From Vicia villosa (Eukaryota > Streptophyta > Magnoliopsida > Fabales > Fabaceae): DNA of 64,000 nt. A program made the position numbers and the translations under genes. Of this stretch, positions 12,129-25,201 are shown in pieces. The stretch spans positions 194,091,563 through 194,155,562 of the forward strand of contig NC_081183.1 in assembly GCF_029867415.1 (NCBI RefSeq). The letters are read 5' to 3'. Position 1 is the first letter of the stretch. Every line of letters begins with the position of its first letter. Under the pieces are notes generated by a model that was not told the DNA's origin, made no database searches, and saw only the letters and a list, made by a program, of their open reading frames with translations.

Positions 12129-12300
12129 CTAGTAAAGGACTCGTGCGTTCGCACGGGTCACGCAAAGTCGATATAAATAATAATTAAATATATAATTATA
12201 GTTAATAAATACATATAAAAGATATACAAATTAAAAATAAAAAATATTTTAAATTATAATTGTCATATAAATATTAATTTAATCTAATTAAAAATATATA

Positions 12301-12581
12301 CTCCCTCCGTCCCAAAATATAAGAGAAAAAGATGCATTTTTCTTGTCCCAAAATATAAGAGAAAAATCCATCTTTCATTTCTTTCAAGATAAAATTAAAT
12401 GTAAATTGCATTTAACTTACATTCTCTCTCATCATTTCCATAACCAACAACCAATTAGAATTTTTTTAAAATTTTCTAAAACACTTTATTTCAAAAAAAT
12501 CATAAATCAAATGAGTGTGTTATTACTTTTCTTAATAAGCGTGATTTTGTTTTTTTCTCTTATAATTTGGGACGGAGGGAG
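12301..12581. mobile_element. Stowaway-type MITE
   Basis: 281 bp with terminal inverted repeats beginning CTCCCTCCGTCCCAAAATAT and a TA duplication on both sides (12299-12300, 12582-12583). It has no coding capacity. It is nested in the probable Helitron. Confidence 0.9.
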
Positions 12582-12627
12582 TACTTTAGTAGAAAAAATA
12601 AATGAAATAATTAAGTAGTCATCTACC

Positions 12628-13025
12628 TGCGTTCGCACGCATCATACAATATTGTTATAATATATGTGATTATACTTATTTAAATTGGTAACAAATACCA
12701 AACTTTTTTGTCCAAATTTTGTTTATTGTCATTCATACACCTATCTTATTATAAGTATTTGAAATCTTTTTCACTTATTTTAAATAGAAATTTCAATATA
12801 TTAGATGTATTTTTTCAAAAATATAGTTAGAGATTAATATGTTCATATAAAAAAAGAAATAATTAAGTAGTTATCTATCAGTAGTAAATAAATATAATAT
12901 AGTGATGGTTAAAAATGTAAATAAAATATATACAGATTAAGTAGCTTTGACTCGTCGAAAAATGTATATTTTAGTAGAAGAAAAATAAAATAATAAAGAA
13001 ATCATTTACCCGTGCGTTCGCACGG
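12628..13025. repeat. Extra copies of the Helitron 3' hairpin
   Basis: Hairpin words matching the one at 12142-12155 recur at 12628-12637 (TGCGTTCGCA) and 13010-13025 (perfect palindrome CCGTGCGTTCGCACGG). They share flanking text (AGTAGAA...AATAATTAAG on one side, CGTTATAAATA-like on the other). They look like repeated 3' subterminal units. Confidence 0.6.
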
Positions 13026-14057
13026 TTCGTACAATGTCGTTATAAATAGTAAATTAGTATAAAATGGTGATAATAAATTAGTATAATATGATAACACTTA
13101 TTTTTGTTATACCTATTTTATAGGCTTTTTTTTATTCGTTATTTTATTCGTCAGAAGAAGTATTTGGGATTGTAATTAATGTTGGTTAAAGAAAAAATTA
13201 AAATATTTATAACATTCAAATCAATTTGAATTAAGAAAATTAATGCTGCAATAAATTGTGATTTGTTTTTCATCAAGAGATTCATATATTTCCCTTATTT
13301 ATCTCAACTACTTATTCTCTTTTTCTTTATTATTAATTTATTAATTATGATAAATTGTTTTTTCATCTTGCCTAGGAAGAGATTCATATATTTCCCGCCT
13401 CGGAGTATTATTAATTATTAATTAAATAATAGAGAAATTCTAAAGGTCGAGAATAGAGTTGAAAAGGAAATTATTAATTACATATATAGTTAATAGGTAA
13501 GGAAATTATGATAATATTGGAAATTGAAAAAAAACAATTAGGAGTTGGGAGAATTGATAAAGATTATTGTCATTAATTATGAAAGAATTCAATAATTATT
13601 GATGCCAGACAATAAATAGAGGTATGATTTAGGGGTTCGGAGAATTGAAAAATAATAGTTAATGATTGAATCAATTTAAAAAAAATTCCCATTCTAGGTC
13701 AAAGTAAATTGTAAAAAATAAAATAAAATTGAACTTGATAAGCAAATTAATTAATTAACTTTCTAAATTCCTTGTTCTTGTTGTGACTCTCTTAAATAAT
13801 AAATTTAACTTTTTAAATTTATTTATAAAAGGATAAGTAAAATTTCAATTATATAAAATCTTACACTTTAATATGTATGTGTCACTATTATGCAACTTTC
13901 ATATTTTAGCCTTTAACTTTGTGAATTATTGACACCTTTTAAGCGTAAATTTTTTTAAAAATAAATAAATCCGTTTATAATATTTTAGGATGATAAAAAA
14001 TACATTAATGAAATTTGTTTCATTTTTAACTCTAAGAAATGTTTTGACGATATACAT

Positions 14058-14058
14058 A

Positions 14059-14101
<43 letters not shown>
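14058..14101. repeat. (TAA)n microsatellite
   Basis: About 14 uninterrupted TAA units in AT-rich DNA. Confidence 0.95.
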
Positions 14102-14105
<4 letters not shown>

Positions 14106-16913
14106 TAAACAATAAATAAATAAATATTGTTTAATTTTATAATAATGGTCATTGATTTTATAATCAATTTAAAAGATGTAATTTTTTTTATTAAATACAA
14201 AACATTGAAATGACTAACTTTTGTTGGTAGATACAATCCACGTTGGTAAATGGAAACGCTATTTAATACAGTAAATGAAAAAGTAAATTTCAACATTATA
14301 TTAAAAACTGACTTTTAATTATATAGATCTTATAGTTATAAGAATACTCAAAAGAAATTAAAAAAATCTGATAATTAATAATAATATTAATTACATAAAA
14401 AGTATTTAATTAAAAACACAATCAAATTGAATTTAATTAAATAAATAGTAAACTATAATATCACAATAAAAAGTATTTTTGATATTAATTACATAAAATT
14501 CATTAAAAACACAATCAAATTGAATTTAATTAAAAAAATTCATTAAACATACAGGTTAAATTGGAATATAAATTACAATATATAAATTATCCCGTTTAAA
14601 TATATAAATTAATGTTTAAATTGGAATACAAATTATCATAAAAACTTTCTATTTGCATTTTTACATAAAATATAAATTACATGTAATTTAGCCAGAAAAA
14701 TTAGAATATATATTAAATTATAATATCACAATAAAAAAAATTGTGAAAATTATTTCTTAATTGTTAGATAAAATTGAATTTGAATCAATCCAACTATAAA
14801 TATATAATCCAATTATAAATACATAAGTTGAAAAATATTTAAAACTTATTTATGGGTGCTATTGATTAATATTAAAAGTTGAAAGGGTGGGATGATTGAA
14901 AGTTGTGTATTTTCAAAAAGAGTGGGTGTAGTTGAAAACCGTGTGCCTGCTAGTGTGAAGATTATGGCTGCCGTTTCAGTTTTCACGTTCCAATTCCAAT
15001 GTGTAACATAAATGCATACAATAAATAGTGATAAGTAAAATAGAATTTTAGGGTTAATTAATGAATAGTAGAGGAATAATATTATTATTAATATTAAGAT
15101 TTAAATTTAAATTAAATAAAAATTATTGAAATGAATTTGGTGTTGACACATAAGCATTATTTATTGCCAAAATAATGAGCACTTTAATTTTAATAGATGT
15201 ATATTAGATAATTAGATTAGATAGTCACCATTTATCTATTTTTTTTTTTACCATGGTTTCAAATTCGTGGAGCTTATTCCTCCCCGTCTAATTAACAAAT
15301 CCCCTCCTATATTTAATTTAATTTTTTAATGTATATTTTGTGTAATATTTACATATATTTAAATTTTACTTTATCCCCAATTTCTCTATCCCAGTTTATA
15401 AACCTGCTTTGCAGCAAATTTTTAACAGCAAGTGACTGACACTATAATGAGCAACCACTAACCTTTGAGAGAATAAAATCAACCAACCATATCAAACAAT
15501 TAAATTAATGATATGTGAAAACCCTCATGAATTGGTATTAAAAAGCTCCGACCACTAACAGTAGCATAACTTGAAAATTAAAACAAAATACTAACCGTGA
15601 ATCAAAAACACACTAATATGAATTTCTTCTAATAACAGTTAATATGAATAAATTTAAAATTAGAGACATTATTACAACGGAAATGAAAGTCACATAAATT
15701 TTTACTCCTTGCAATGAATATGTATATACTATGTAAAAGGAAAACAGATTAACAATATTGAAAACAAAAATCTAAAATTGAAAAATGAAAACATCGAAAT
15801 CAAAATTGGATAAAGAATTATGGGAAATCAATTTGAATACTGATATATTGTAGTAGAAAGGTTTCAGAGAGAAAATTAGAATCGTAGATATGCAGAAAAT
15901 TGATCTTCGTATTGGAATTAGAAGAAGAATTGGAGAGGTTGTAAGGAATTGAAATTGTTATGGTAAGAGAAAGATAAAGATGAAAATGGTGGTTTTGAAA
16001 ATGTTATAGATTTAAGACATTGAATGGTGGTATCACGCTTCACTTTTTCTTTCTTGATCTACTTCAACTCATCTTAAAAACAACCATAAAAATAATGGGG
16101 ATGGGATATAGAGATGAAAAAGAAGAAAACTATGAGGGATGGAGATTAAAGGGGAATTTGATTGTGCTAGCATGCTGCAAATTTAAGAAGACGAAGATCG
16201 ATATATGCCGTTGCAGATAATAAGAAAAACATGGAAAAAAAATCGATGGAAAACATTCAAGACGAACAACAACAATATTGTAATGAAGGAATGGTTGAAC
16301 ATAATTTTGGATCTGGGTCGAAATCATATGCCATAATATATAGATTAATGAGAGATTAATGAGAGTATAATTTGAAGGGTTTTGAAGAATAGAAATTGTT
16401 TTTTGCAGTTCCAATGTGGTTTATGAAAAAGCATGCTGCTCTTTGATTCTTTCCAAAGAGTGTTTGGGTGGCTAAAGTAATGACTCTACAAATTCATTCT
16501 TTCCAAAGAGTGTTAGGGTGGCCGAAATAATGACCCTAGTAATAATAGGGTAGTTTAAAATTAAGAATAATTAGGGAGATGCAATTACCGTTATGTCCCC
16601 GATTATCACCCTCAAATTGGTGATTAGAGGGATAATAATAGGATTTCATATGTATTCTACTTTATTATATTAAAAGTAGATAAATAAATTATCATAATTA
16701 TTTACTTTTATAGTTAAAATAATTTCCTAGAATATCTTATTGGGCCATTATTTTTTAATTTGTTTTTTTATATTTCTTAAAGACTAGATGCGCGTTATGT
16801 CGTACGTCATGCATGAAAAGAGTTATGGTGTGTTATACTTTAATTTTAATTTTTTTAACCAATTTAAATTTAACCTTACATTAATCAAATGATAATATCA
16901 TACATTTCTCATG

Positions 16914-17084
<171 letters not shown>

Positions 17085-17089
17085 ATTCA

Positions 17090-17323
17090 TAAGTCTTAAA
17101 TCCATTAAAAAAGTATATGCGGCTTACTTATGTTCTTACCTTATGTATGATTTAATTTAAGTCTTAAATCCATTAAAAAGATATAAGCGGTTTACTTATG
17201 TCTTATATTATGTATGATTTAATTTAAATCTTAAATCCATTAGAAAAGTCTCTGCAGTTTATTTATGTCTTACATTAAATATGATTTAATTTAAGTCTTA
17301 AATCCAATAAAAATGTATATGCT
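17090..17323. repeat. Tandem repeat, period 67-70 bp, about 3.4 copies
   Basis: Units starting AAGTCTTAAATCCATTAAAA begin near 17090, 17160, 17227 and 17294, separated by TATGATTTAATTT. The last unit is partial and copies differ at several sites. Confidence 0.85.
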
Positions 17324-18746
17324 AATATTATAAATCTTTCATGTCATATCTATATCTCTCTCTTGTAAAGACTGAAGTGTGAGACCTACTATGCATATTT
17401 TAATTTTAATTTTGAATCATCAAATTCATATGATATTACTATACATCCTTCGTGTCATATCCATATCATTCTCTTAATCATTCTATGTCATTCAATGTCA
17501 ATATTTTTTGCGACACTTCAAACTCAAAATTCTTTTACGAATCCTTTGTAGTTTTTCTCCATTAGAGTAATATATATTGAATTTTGAAAATTGTCACCTT
17601 TAAACAAACAAATTTTTTTTCCAATACATTCTCCATTAACTTCATCTCAAATCAATTTTTAGTTATAGCACACAATAACCATCTTTGGATGGAGAATTGT
17701 ATTAAAATTAAAATATTCCTCGATCTAAGAAGAAAAATTTATCAATTAACAATACATAACACATATAACACTTTGATTTGGATCGATTTTAAAAAAATCA
17801 ATTTGAAATCCAACTTAACGTAAGAAATCCAAACACATCCAAAATTACTCATAAATTGTTTTTATGAGTTTGCCTGGATCGGCATGGATTAGAATATTCA
17901 AAAAGTAATCGTTGAAGTATATACAATTTTATATTTAATTGGTTTGGCATCAAAATATATTTCTCTTTGTTGATTAGAACCATTCAAAAAAAAAAAAACA
18001 ACATTAGGTTTTATTATATTTATTTATAGCATGATTATCGTTGAACACGTTCCTTGCACTCCACCATTTGCATTTTATCGAGGAAAAAATGGTTTGAGAA
18101 TGTTTCATGGCATCAATGGGAAAACTAATTCTATAGTTAATAATAAACACAACCAACATATCACAAAATAATGTGATTGAGGCTTCCTTAAGATTTCTTT
18201 TTTATAATTCTTGCAATATATTTCTCTTGCACTCAATAAAAAAAGTATGTGTCATGCTATAAAAAGTTAAATGTAATTAAATATACTCAAATCATATTTA
18301 AAATTTCGACACATTGAATGCACGTGTTCCAAAAAAAATATTTCTATAAATAACTTATTAATATGTACCTATAGTCATATTTTAAACTTCAAAAACTAGA
18401 TAACCCCATGATTTTTCCAACTAGAACAAGCAATCCTTCCAATCATTCTAATGTCCATAGAGAAAAGAATGGCAACACATAATAACTAAATGAGAATAGA
18501 AGTGCCCAAAATATAGGCAATCCATTACAGGATTCTTCATTATGAGGGAAGTATCAGAACAGTTAAAAAATAAAAATGAAACGTTTAATATGGACGATCA
18601 TCGCCTCCGAGTAGCTCATTACATGATCAAATCATTTTCAAGTATATAATACTGAAAAGGCAAAATATACCCCATGGTGACCACAAAAGCCATCACAACT
18701 AGATAGCAATCTATCAAGCAATTGAGCTGGTATATCAGATGGAAAG
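17324..18746. other. AT-rich spacer, then 3' UTR side of OEP24
   Basis: No gene, RNA or TE terminus is recognised from 17324 to about 18480. The last 250 bases upstream of the OEP24 stop are less AT-rich and are probably its 3' UTR. Confidence 0.4.
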
Positions 18747-20437
18747 CTACATCTCAAAATTCAATGTGGACTCAACACTGAGTTTGGGAATTTTCTTTTC
18801 CTCCGCCAAATTAACGGACGCCACAACCTGCAAGAAGACATAGCTAATAGTTAGAGGTTATGTATGACAAATAAATAGATGCTACAAAAGACCTCCACAG
18901 CTACGAACGAGTTCTTTGCGCTTATTTAGGAATAAAAATGAACTACTGTTCTAATGAGACTACATAATAACTTGATTTGGTATTTAGTTGTTGAATATTC
19001 TTTAAATCATACCGATACAGAAGTTAATAACTTATTCCAAATCTACCCCCAAGTCCATTTTCAGGTAGCACAATATGAACCTCCTCAAACTCAACCAATT
19101 TCACAAAGATAAAATGCTACATCCTTACACAGTCTATATTCGTAAGTTTCCAGGTTGCGTGCAATTGAAACTTCCAATATGAAGAGATTCGTGGATGTTT
19201 GAACCCTCCAGAAAACTCACATCTCCCTCAATCTCAAACAAAGCCATCATTTAAAGTAATTAATGGGAAGAAAAACAAGTACACAATTAAAGTCTCAAGA
19301 CTTGTAACATCAACCTACCATTAGCCTTATACCAATCAATGTATAATTAGTCAACCAATACTCACTGTATAAATGCTAAAAACTTCAGGCTTATGCACAA
19401 GGAGATAAAAACACAAAACGAGCCACATTTATGAGTTTCATCCCACAAAACAATTCAAACTCAAAGCAGCTACATACATAATAATAGATATCAAACAAAT
19501 GTTCTAAGCAACATTATAATTCAATTCTTGAATTGCATACAAATAACCAACCATGTTGACAAATAGTTGCTTAAATTTCCTCCAACCGCCGCATTTATAG
19601 TCCAGAACTAACAATTTCAAAAATCAATCACATACACTAAAATCAACCACACATTTAAAATCTAAACATCCTACGCTTAATCTAGGATTTAATTAGCAGC
19701 CGAATTAACCTAATTGTCAGCAATTTTCCATATTACCAAATTCAACAACCCTAATTCAAAACCATGATAAAAAATATACCTTGAAGCAACCAGTTTGTTT
19801 GGAACTCCTTGTCCACTCCAACCCTAACACCTTGCTTGAAGTCTGATAAGAAGCTTTGAGAGAATCATCACCGTAAACTTTTCCAGAAACTGCAAAGTCC
19901 CAAGAATTCTTAGCAACATCATAGGTAGGTTCAATTGTAGTCAAACCCTTATGATTATAGCTATACTTCAATTTACAGTTCCCAGATTCAACAGCGTAGT
20001 TCGCTGAAACCTTGTTCGATGGGTCCCACACCAACGTTCCGTCCAAAATTGTTCTGTTATCTCCTTTGCTATGTATGTATGCCAAATTCAACGGTTTCTC
20101 TGCAACCCTAACGGTGTTCATGAACTGAAACCGAAAATCCTGCAAACGAGAAAAAAATGAAATAAACCGAACCGGTTTGGTTTGGTTTAGAAATGAACCG
20201 GGCCGTTTTTGGAATTTACAATTCGTTATGGTTTACCTTTTTGGGGACGTTGTAGTCGACACTGAAGGAGCCAGGTTTCTCTACGGCGAGGACTAGGCCG
20301 GTTAAGCTGGGGCCGCTTTTGAAAGTGGCGTCGGTTATGGATGCTCGGAGTTTGACGTCGCCGGCGTTGAAGGCGACGGTGGCGGCGCCGCTGGTGTTCT
20401 GGTCAAGGTCGTATTTGCCCTTCAAAGCGGCCTTCAT
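18747..20437 (-). CDS. OEP24: Chloroplast outer envelope pore protein 24, three exons
   Basis: OEP24 is a beta-barrel channel of the plastid outer envelope that passes triose phosphates, sugars and other solutes. Exons: 20437-20237 (67 codons, [11 protein letters not shown]...DYNVPKK), 20139-19780 (120 codons, [17 protein letters not shown]...TGCFK), 18827-18747 (26 codons plus [13 protein letters not shown]...LNFEM). All introns are phase 0 with GT-AG borders (97 and 952 bp). The deduced protein is 213 residues, the length I recall for pea OEP24, and it matches that protein closely throughout (for example [20 protein letters not shown] and [14 protein letters not shown]). There is no cleavable transit peptide, as expected for outer-envelope proteins. 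An in-frame ATG three codons upstream (20446) exists, but [10 protein letters not shown] is the conserved start. The gene looks intact. Confidence 0.96.
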
Positions 20438-20726
20438 TGTAAACAACGGAGTGGAGAAGGGAATGTAAATTTTTTTTGGATTTTTTTGTGAAATGAGTTG
20501 AAATGAAATTGAAGGTATATATGGTGGAGCTGATTAGCGACTACCGTGTACTTTTTTCTTCATGTTCTTGGTGCCGGCCAGCGTAGTTTTTAGAGTGTTG
20601 TGGGCCTGAAAGTTGGGTTTGGTGTTTATAGGAATTGGCCCATTTAGATGCTCAAAATAGTTTTGTCGGGGCACTCTTAAAAATAAATTTGGCAAGGCTC
20701 AATTTTTTATAATACCTAATCTTGGA
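20438..20726. other. OEP24 promoter/5' UTR side
   Basis: Short upstream region of the minus-strand OEP24 gene. Near 20660 the phrase GGGGCACTCTTAAA resembles the end of the MITE at 28809-29057 and may be a decayed relative. Confidence 0.35.
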
Positions 20727-21245
20727 TCAAAAAGAGTGATGGCAAGAAAAAAATGTTTGTAGGCTTGATTGTCCAACAGAGGAGGGGTGTACCTGCAGAC
20801 AATCCGATGTTAAAGTAAGTATCGGCGTAAAGGTAACAAAGTTTAAAGTATAAAAAGTGAATATGTGACCCTTTTGCAGATTAGGGTATTTATAGTGATC
20901 CTTCAGTGCTAGGTTAACTGTCTCCATTATAGGATGAATATCCAAGTCCATGATGGATGATTGCCAGGATTCCCACATGCAAGTGGGGGTCAGCAGCACG
21001 TGCTCACCATCCTGAGTCAACTGCTTTGTGATCTTCAGTGGCATTGGCGGAGTTGCCCGTTACGAAAGCTGAATCCGTCTTGCTAGTCACGCACAACGTG
21101 GGAGATAATTGATGATGTGTCCTTGATCGGGGAGCACGTGGGAAATGTGTTATTCGTTGGCTCTAGCAAATTGGGCCAGTGTTTTAGGTTGTCCTCGACG
21201 CGGACGTGGATTGGACTTTGTCCGACGGTGGACCAGCTCCAGGTC
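20727..21245. mobile_element. LTR-like retroelement fragment
   Basis: Moderately GC-rich sequence with phrases typical of legume LTRs (CTGCAGACAATCCGATGTTAAAG, then a leader-like GGTATTTATAGTGATC on the minus strand). It has no partner LTR or target duplication. Assignment is by style only. Confidence 0.35.
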
Positions 21246-21576
21246 CAGTCCAAAATAATATCAAAAATATCTTTAGCTAAAAAGTGTCTAATGAAAAATT
21301 CGTTAATGTAATAAAAAATGCGGTATATAGACAAAAAATCCAGTAATCTATTAAAGAAATTTGGAATGTATTTTTATCAAATGTTTCAAAAAACTATATT
21401 TCTGTCAAAAAATTTCGATTTTTTTCAAAAGCATTAGGTAAAACCAGATTTTTACCATAAACATGAAAATATGATAGTGTTATTTTATCAGCATTTTAAA
21501 AAACTTAGTTAATTGGTTTTTTAATAACCTCTTTTAATTACTAGATTCTTTTGCGTTTACTGAAAATCTAGTAGTG
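21246..21576 (-). mobile_element. Terminus of a CACTA-type element (truncated)
   Basis: On the minus strand the segment begins CACTACTAGATTTTCAGTAA at 21576, a typical plant CACTA terminal sequence. It is followed by AT-rich subterminal DNA with GCGGTAT-like words. No opposite terminus is found to the left, so it is a fragment. Similar subterminal words recur at 26500-26780. Confidence 0.5.
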
Positions 21577-22189
21577 CTAAATTTCAACGTTTGAGATTTT
21601 GTCGACACTTTTTTACGGTTGTGATTGCACTAACAATTTTGTGTGGTTCATATTGATTCCTAACTTATATAAATATGCATAATATATTATATTAAAATAT
21701 ATATTATAATGTCTCAATATTGATGTCTCGCGTATGTATATTTCAACGGCGTGAAACCTCCTGTTGATTTTAAGCTCACATAAGACACACATCTTGTTGT
21801 CCTAAAATTCAAATTGGATAATCTTGTGCACCATACCGTTAACAGAAAGGTGGTTAAGATCGAGTATCGTTCGCCTTCAATCGATAATGAAAGGAAGATT
21901 ATGTTAAGTAAGTGTGAGCTAAAGATTTAAAAGTCATATGAATCATCTAGCAGTGTTTAAGTTATGTCCGTGTTATTTTCATGTTAAGTGATGTTAAGCA
22001 ATTTTCAAGCTAAGTTATGTTTATCCCGCAATAATATATTGTTAATTTTCATCTAATGCAATGTTAAACTAAAGTGTCGACTATACAAATAATTATGTAC
22101 AAACCCAAAATAATGCCAACAATAATAAATAATGAACAAATTAATAACATCTACAAAGAATCACCATGCAAAATATTTGTTATCTGCGA

Positions 22190-22676
22190 TGCCAAAACAC
22201 ACATCTCATCATCTAGGTTTGCCAAACCTTGAGATTATTGTAAAGGAGTGTAATCCTTTGTAACCACTGTTGGTCAATCATTCCAAGTAGAGGCGGTGGA
22301 GGTGATGGATGTCATCTAAAGGTCCTCCATTATGAGAAAGTCCACCATCATTAGCAGACTGAGTAGGTGAGATGGTGTGAGGATGTGATACTGTAACATA
22401 TCACTTTGAGTAACCATCCTCACGCTACCAAGGGAATTGCACATCTACTACATTATCTCTAATAGAAATGGCGTTGATGAAAATGTTATACAAAAATCTT
22501 CTACTAATGCCCTCATATGGCACAACAATGATTGGTTGAGGGATGCCCTGAATATACCCAAACAGATGCAAATAACTCACAAGCAAATATTTCGCCACTA
22601 AACCGTCTATCATAACTGGACGAGAAATGCTCGTATATCCAACACTGCACAAGAAGAAGAAATTAGACATAAAAAA
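22190..22676 (-). pseudogene. Remnant of a plant mobile domain (PMD) transposase-like protein
   Basis: The minus-strand frame at 22670-22425 reads LHLFGYIQGIPQPIIVVP and, after a stop, GYSK-YVTVSHPHTISP in the next segment. The FGYIQ-IP-P and WY--VSHP patterns are characteristic of the PMD/aminotransferase-like domain carried by MULE and gypsy elements. Stops interrupt it, and the gypsy LTR abuts it at 22677. Confidence 0.45.
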
Positions 22677-23737
22677 TGTAACACCCTAATTTTTGCCATC
22701 GGTATTTTAACAAAATCAGAGTAAATAAATTTTTAAATCAAATCATCAAAAATAGGATGTCAATCTTCCAACATATCACAAATTTGCTCAGGTATAAATA
22801 AATAAATACATAACACACTTTTGGATGAACCAACACCATTTTCAACATAGTCCTCAAACTTCAAATTCTTTATTATCGCAGCGGAAAAGAAATCACGTTC
22901 ATTATTCAACATCTCAATTAATCATAACCAACATTTAACCAAATAAAAGAGAGTTTACACACTCCCACAATTCATCAAACAAACAAAAAATAACAGCTAA
23001 GCAAAACAAGCAAGCGTTCATCCCCCACGGTGTTACGTATCAGAGCATAACGCCGACTCGAAATAAACAACGGCTAACTTCATCTACTGCGAATCACCTG
23101 CACGTTACCCACGTAGAGGTAACATTCAAATAAAAGGGGTGAAATATTATAAAAATATAAACAATGATAATAAGTAGATATAATATAACACACATGATTA
23201 TATTATTCATTCTTTACACATCAACACTGATCAACAATACACGTCACATACAAAATATTTACAAGTATTCATACAATTCACATCTTATTCACCAACAACA
23301 TCATAAATGCCATGAGACCGACTTCACTGACTATATGCATGTGGTACCATATCACGTCGCTTTTAGCCATTTAATTAGGCCACATCGTTATTTTCCATTT
23401 AGGCCAGATCGTCATTGCCATTAAGGCCACATCGCTTATGAAATGCATGCAAGACCGACATGTTACAACAACTTATGCAATGACAATACATGCACATCGG
23501 AAACATCATCATATCGCAAACCTCATCAATTCGAGTATCATCTTCACAAACACACATTATACTAAAGCATCATATTCATATGGTTATTTCAAAAAAATCA
23601 TTCCCTACTGTTCGTAATTTATTCTTAAAATAAAGTATAATTTTTCATCTTCCCCTAGGTCCAAACGGCGCGTCAAACGAACACCCGAGTCAAAAGATAT
23701 GGATTTTACAAGTTTTGAAAAACTGTCAACTTCAGTG

Positions 23738-23925
23738 GCAACCAGTTACGACCAGACGGGTAACTCGTAACCGGTTACACTACATTACAGTAGCAAACCA
23801 TGTCAAAAACACCCAGTGGTAACCGGTGACAGCCAGGAGCGTACCCGGTTACCGTCTCACATTTTCGCTCCCAGACCCCAAAAATCATTGTGTAACCGGT
23901 TACGGTCAGGAGCGTACCCAATTAC
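23738..23925. repeat. Palindrome cluster in the gypsy LTR
   Basis: GTAACCGGTTAC is exact at 23767 and 23892. Degenerate copies are at 23738 (GCAACCAGTTAC), 23819 (GTAACCGGTGAC), 23841 (GTACCCGGTTAC) and 23914 (GTACCCAATTAC). Start-to-start spacings are 29, 52, 22, 51, 22. The last four copies repeat the 22-51-22 layout of the copia LTR. Confidence 0.9.
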
Positions 23926-25007
23926 ATCTGTTACAAAGCCAAAAACCTGAAATTTTGTGCTACCAAAATCTTTTCCAAAACTCACACTTTTGACACCAAA
24001 ATAGTTTTCTCAATTGTATGATTTGAACAAGGATATTACCCAAACTTCTCATTCATCAATTAATGACAATATCATCAATTTCAAAGAATTTAACACAAGA
24101 TCATCATCAACATTCATAACATCACATACATATCCAAAAATCCAATTTCACAGAAACATGAACATACAATTATACTAGTTATCTCCACCATACCCTACCA
24201 TCATACAATCCCTCATAGTGTTAGAACCCCACCCTTACCTTGGTTGATGATTCTCTAAGAACTTTCCTTGCCCTAGCTTAGTGTTCTCTTCTCTCCCCTT
24301 CATTCTTTCTCTTCTCTGGTTTCTATGATCAATTCAGCAAAATGATCTATATTCTCTTTTATTTGTCACTTTTAACCCTTAGACCTCTAATTTGAAAACC
24401 CAACATTACCCTTCTTATTTTTAAATAATTATATAATAAATCCAATTTATTTAATCACTCACTATATTGTTATTACTAAAATAATATTTACAATAACAAT
24501 AATAATCTCAATAATACTAAGACATATATATTGTTCCATACTCTGGATATTTATGAAGACGCGGCCTATAGCATGGAATATGCCCATAGTTGAGCATTAC
24601 GCCCTACCCGACAAACATATAATTCAGCCGAGAACTGCATGTAGGCAGAAATCAAGTACTTAACCGGAGGCCGAGTTATGAGTTGTTACTAGAGCATCTA
24701 GAGGTCAAAAGTCTGGATGATAGCCCATTGATGGAGTCTGTTACGCATAATGAATGAGGACGTTACAAGTATTTATAGACAGTTATAAAACGTTACAAAG
24801 GTGATTAATGGTCATTAGACCATGGATATCACGATAAAATGGGCTCCCGATAGAGGGATAAGCAAGACACTTCTCTTGGAACAAAGTGCATCAATCACAG
24901 CTTCCAAATCCCCAAAGCTTATCACAATAATAGCTAGTTTTCCAACTTTCCTCACCTCTGAGGGCAAACTCCATATATCTAGTTTTTTACACAAGAACAT
25001 ATATACA

Positions 25008-25044
25008 TACACACACACGCGCGCGCGCACACACACACACACAC
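25008..25044. repeat. Compound (AC)n(GC)n(AC)n microsatellite
   Basis: Alternating purine-pyrimidine run of about 37 bp inside the gypsy LTR. Confidence 0.9.
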
Positions 25045-25201
25045 CTTTATCCTTACATTCTCGTCACAACCGCCTTATACTAAGGTCTTCTACCCCACAA
25101 ATTACATCATAGCACACACAACACACCACATCACATATTTTTAATTATGAAAATAAATACGGTCAAAATGAGGCGTTACAACTCCCCTCCACTTAAAATA
25201 T

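Larger units (their letters stand above)
12129..16680 (-). mobile_element. Probable non-autonomous Helitron
   Basis: Read on the minus strand, the element starts TCTACTTTTAATATAATAAA at 16680 after an A. It ends with hairpin CGTGCG-TT-CGCACG (12142-12155), a 9-nt spacer and CTAG (12132-12129) before a T. This fits the Helitron rule: 5' TC, a 3' hairpin just before CTRR, insertion between A and T, and no target duplication. The 4.55-kb body is AT-rich and has no Rep/helicase frame. It includes a Stowaway MITE, a (TAA)n run and further copies of the terminal hairpin at about 12628 and 13010. Assignment rests on the termini only; a nested set of decayed elements could mimic it. Confidence 0.5.
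22677..25180 (-). repeat. Long (2.5 kb) 3' LTR of the Tekay-like gypsy element
   Basis: On the plus strand it reads TGTAACACCC...GGCGTTACA. It contains a cluster of GTAACCGGTTAC-type words (23738-23925) and an AC/GC dinucleotide run (25008-25044). Its CTGCACGTTACCCACGTAGAGG phrase is matched by CTGCATGTTACCTACGTAAA near 50180 in another LTR-like block. Confidence 0.8.

Noticed and set aside
12343..12618. 91-residue plus-strand frame
   Set aside because: Lies almost entirely in the Stowaway MITE and its flank; chance frame.
16784..16830. A second Helitron-like 3' end (GCGCATCTAG then T on the minus strand)
   Set aside because: No clear hairpin before CTAG and no matching TC end found; too weak to call.
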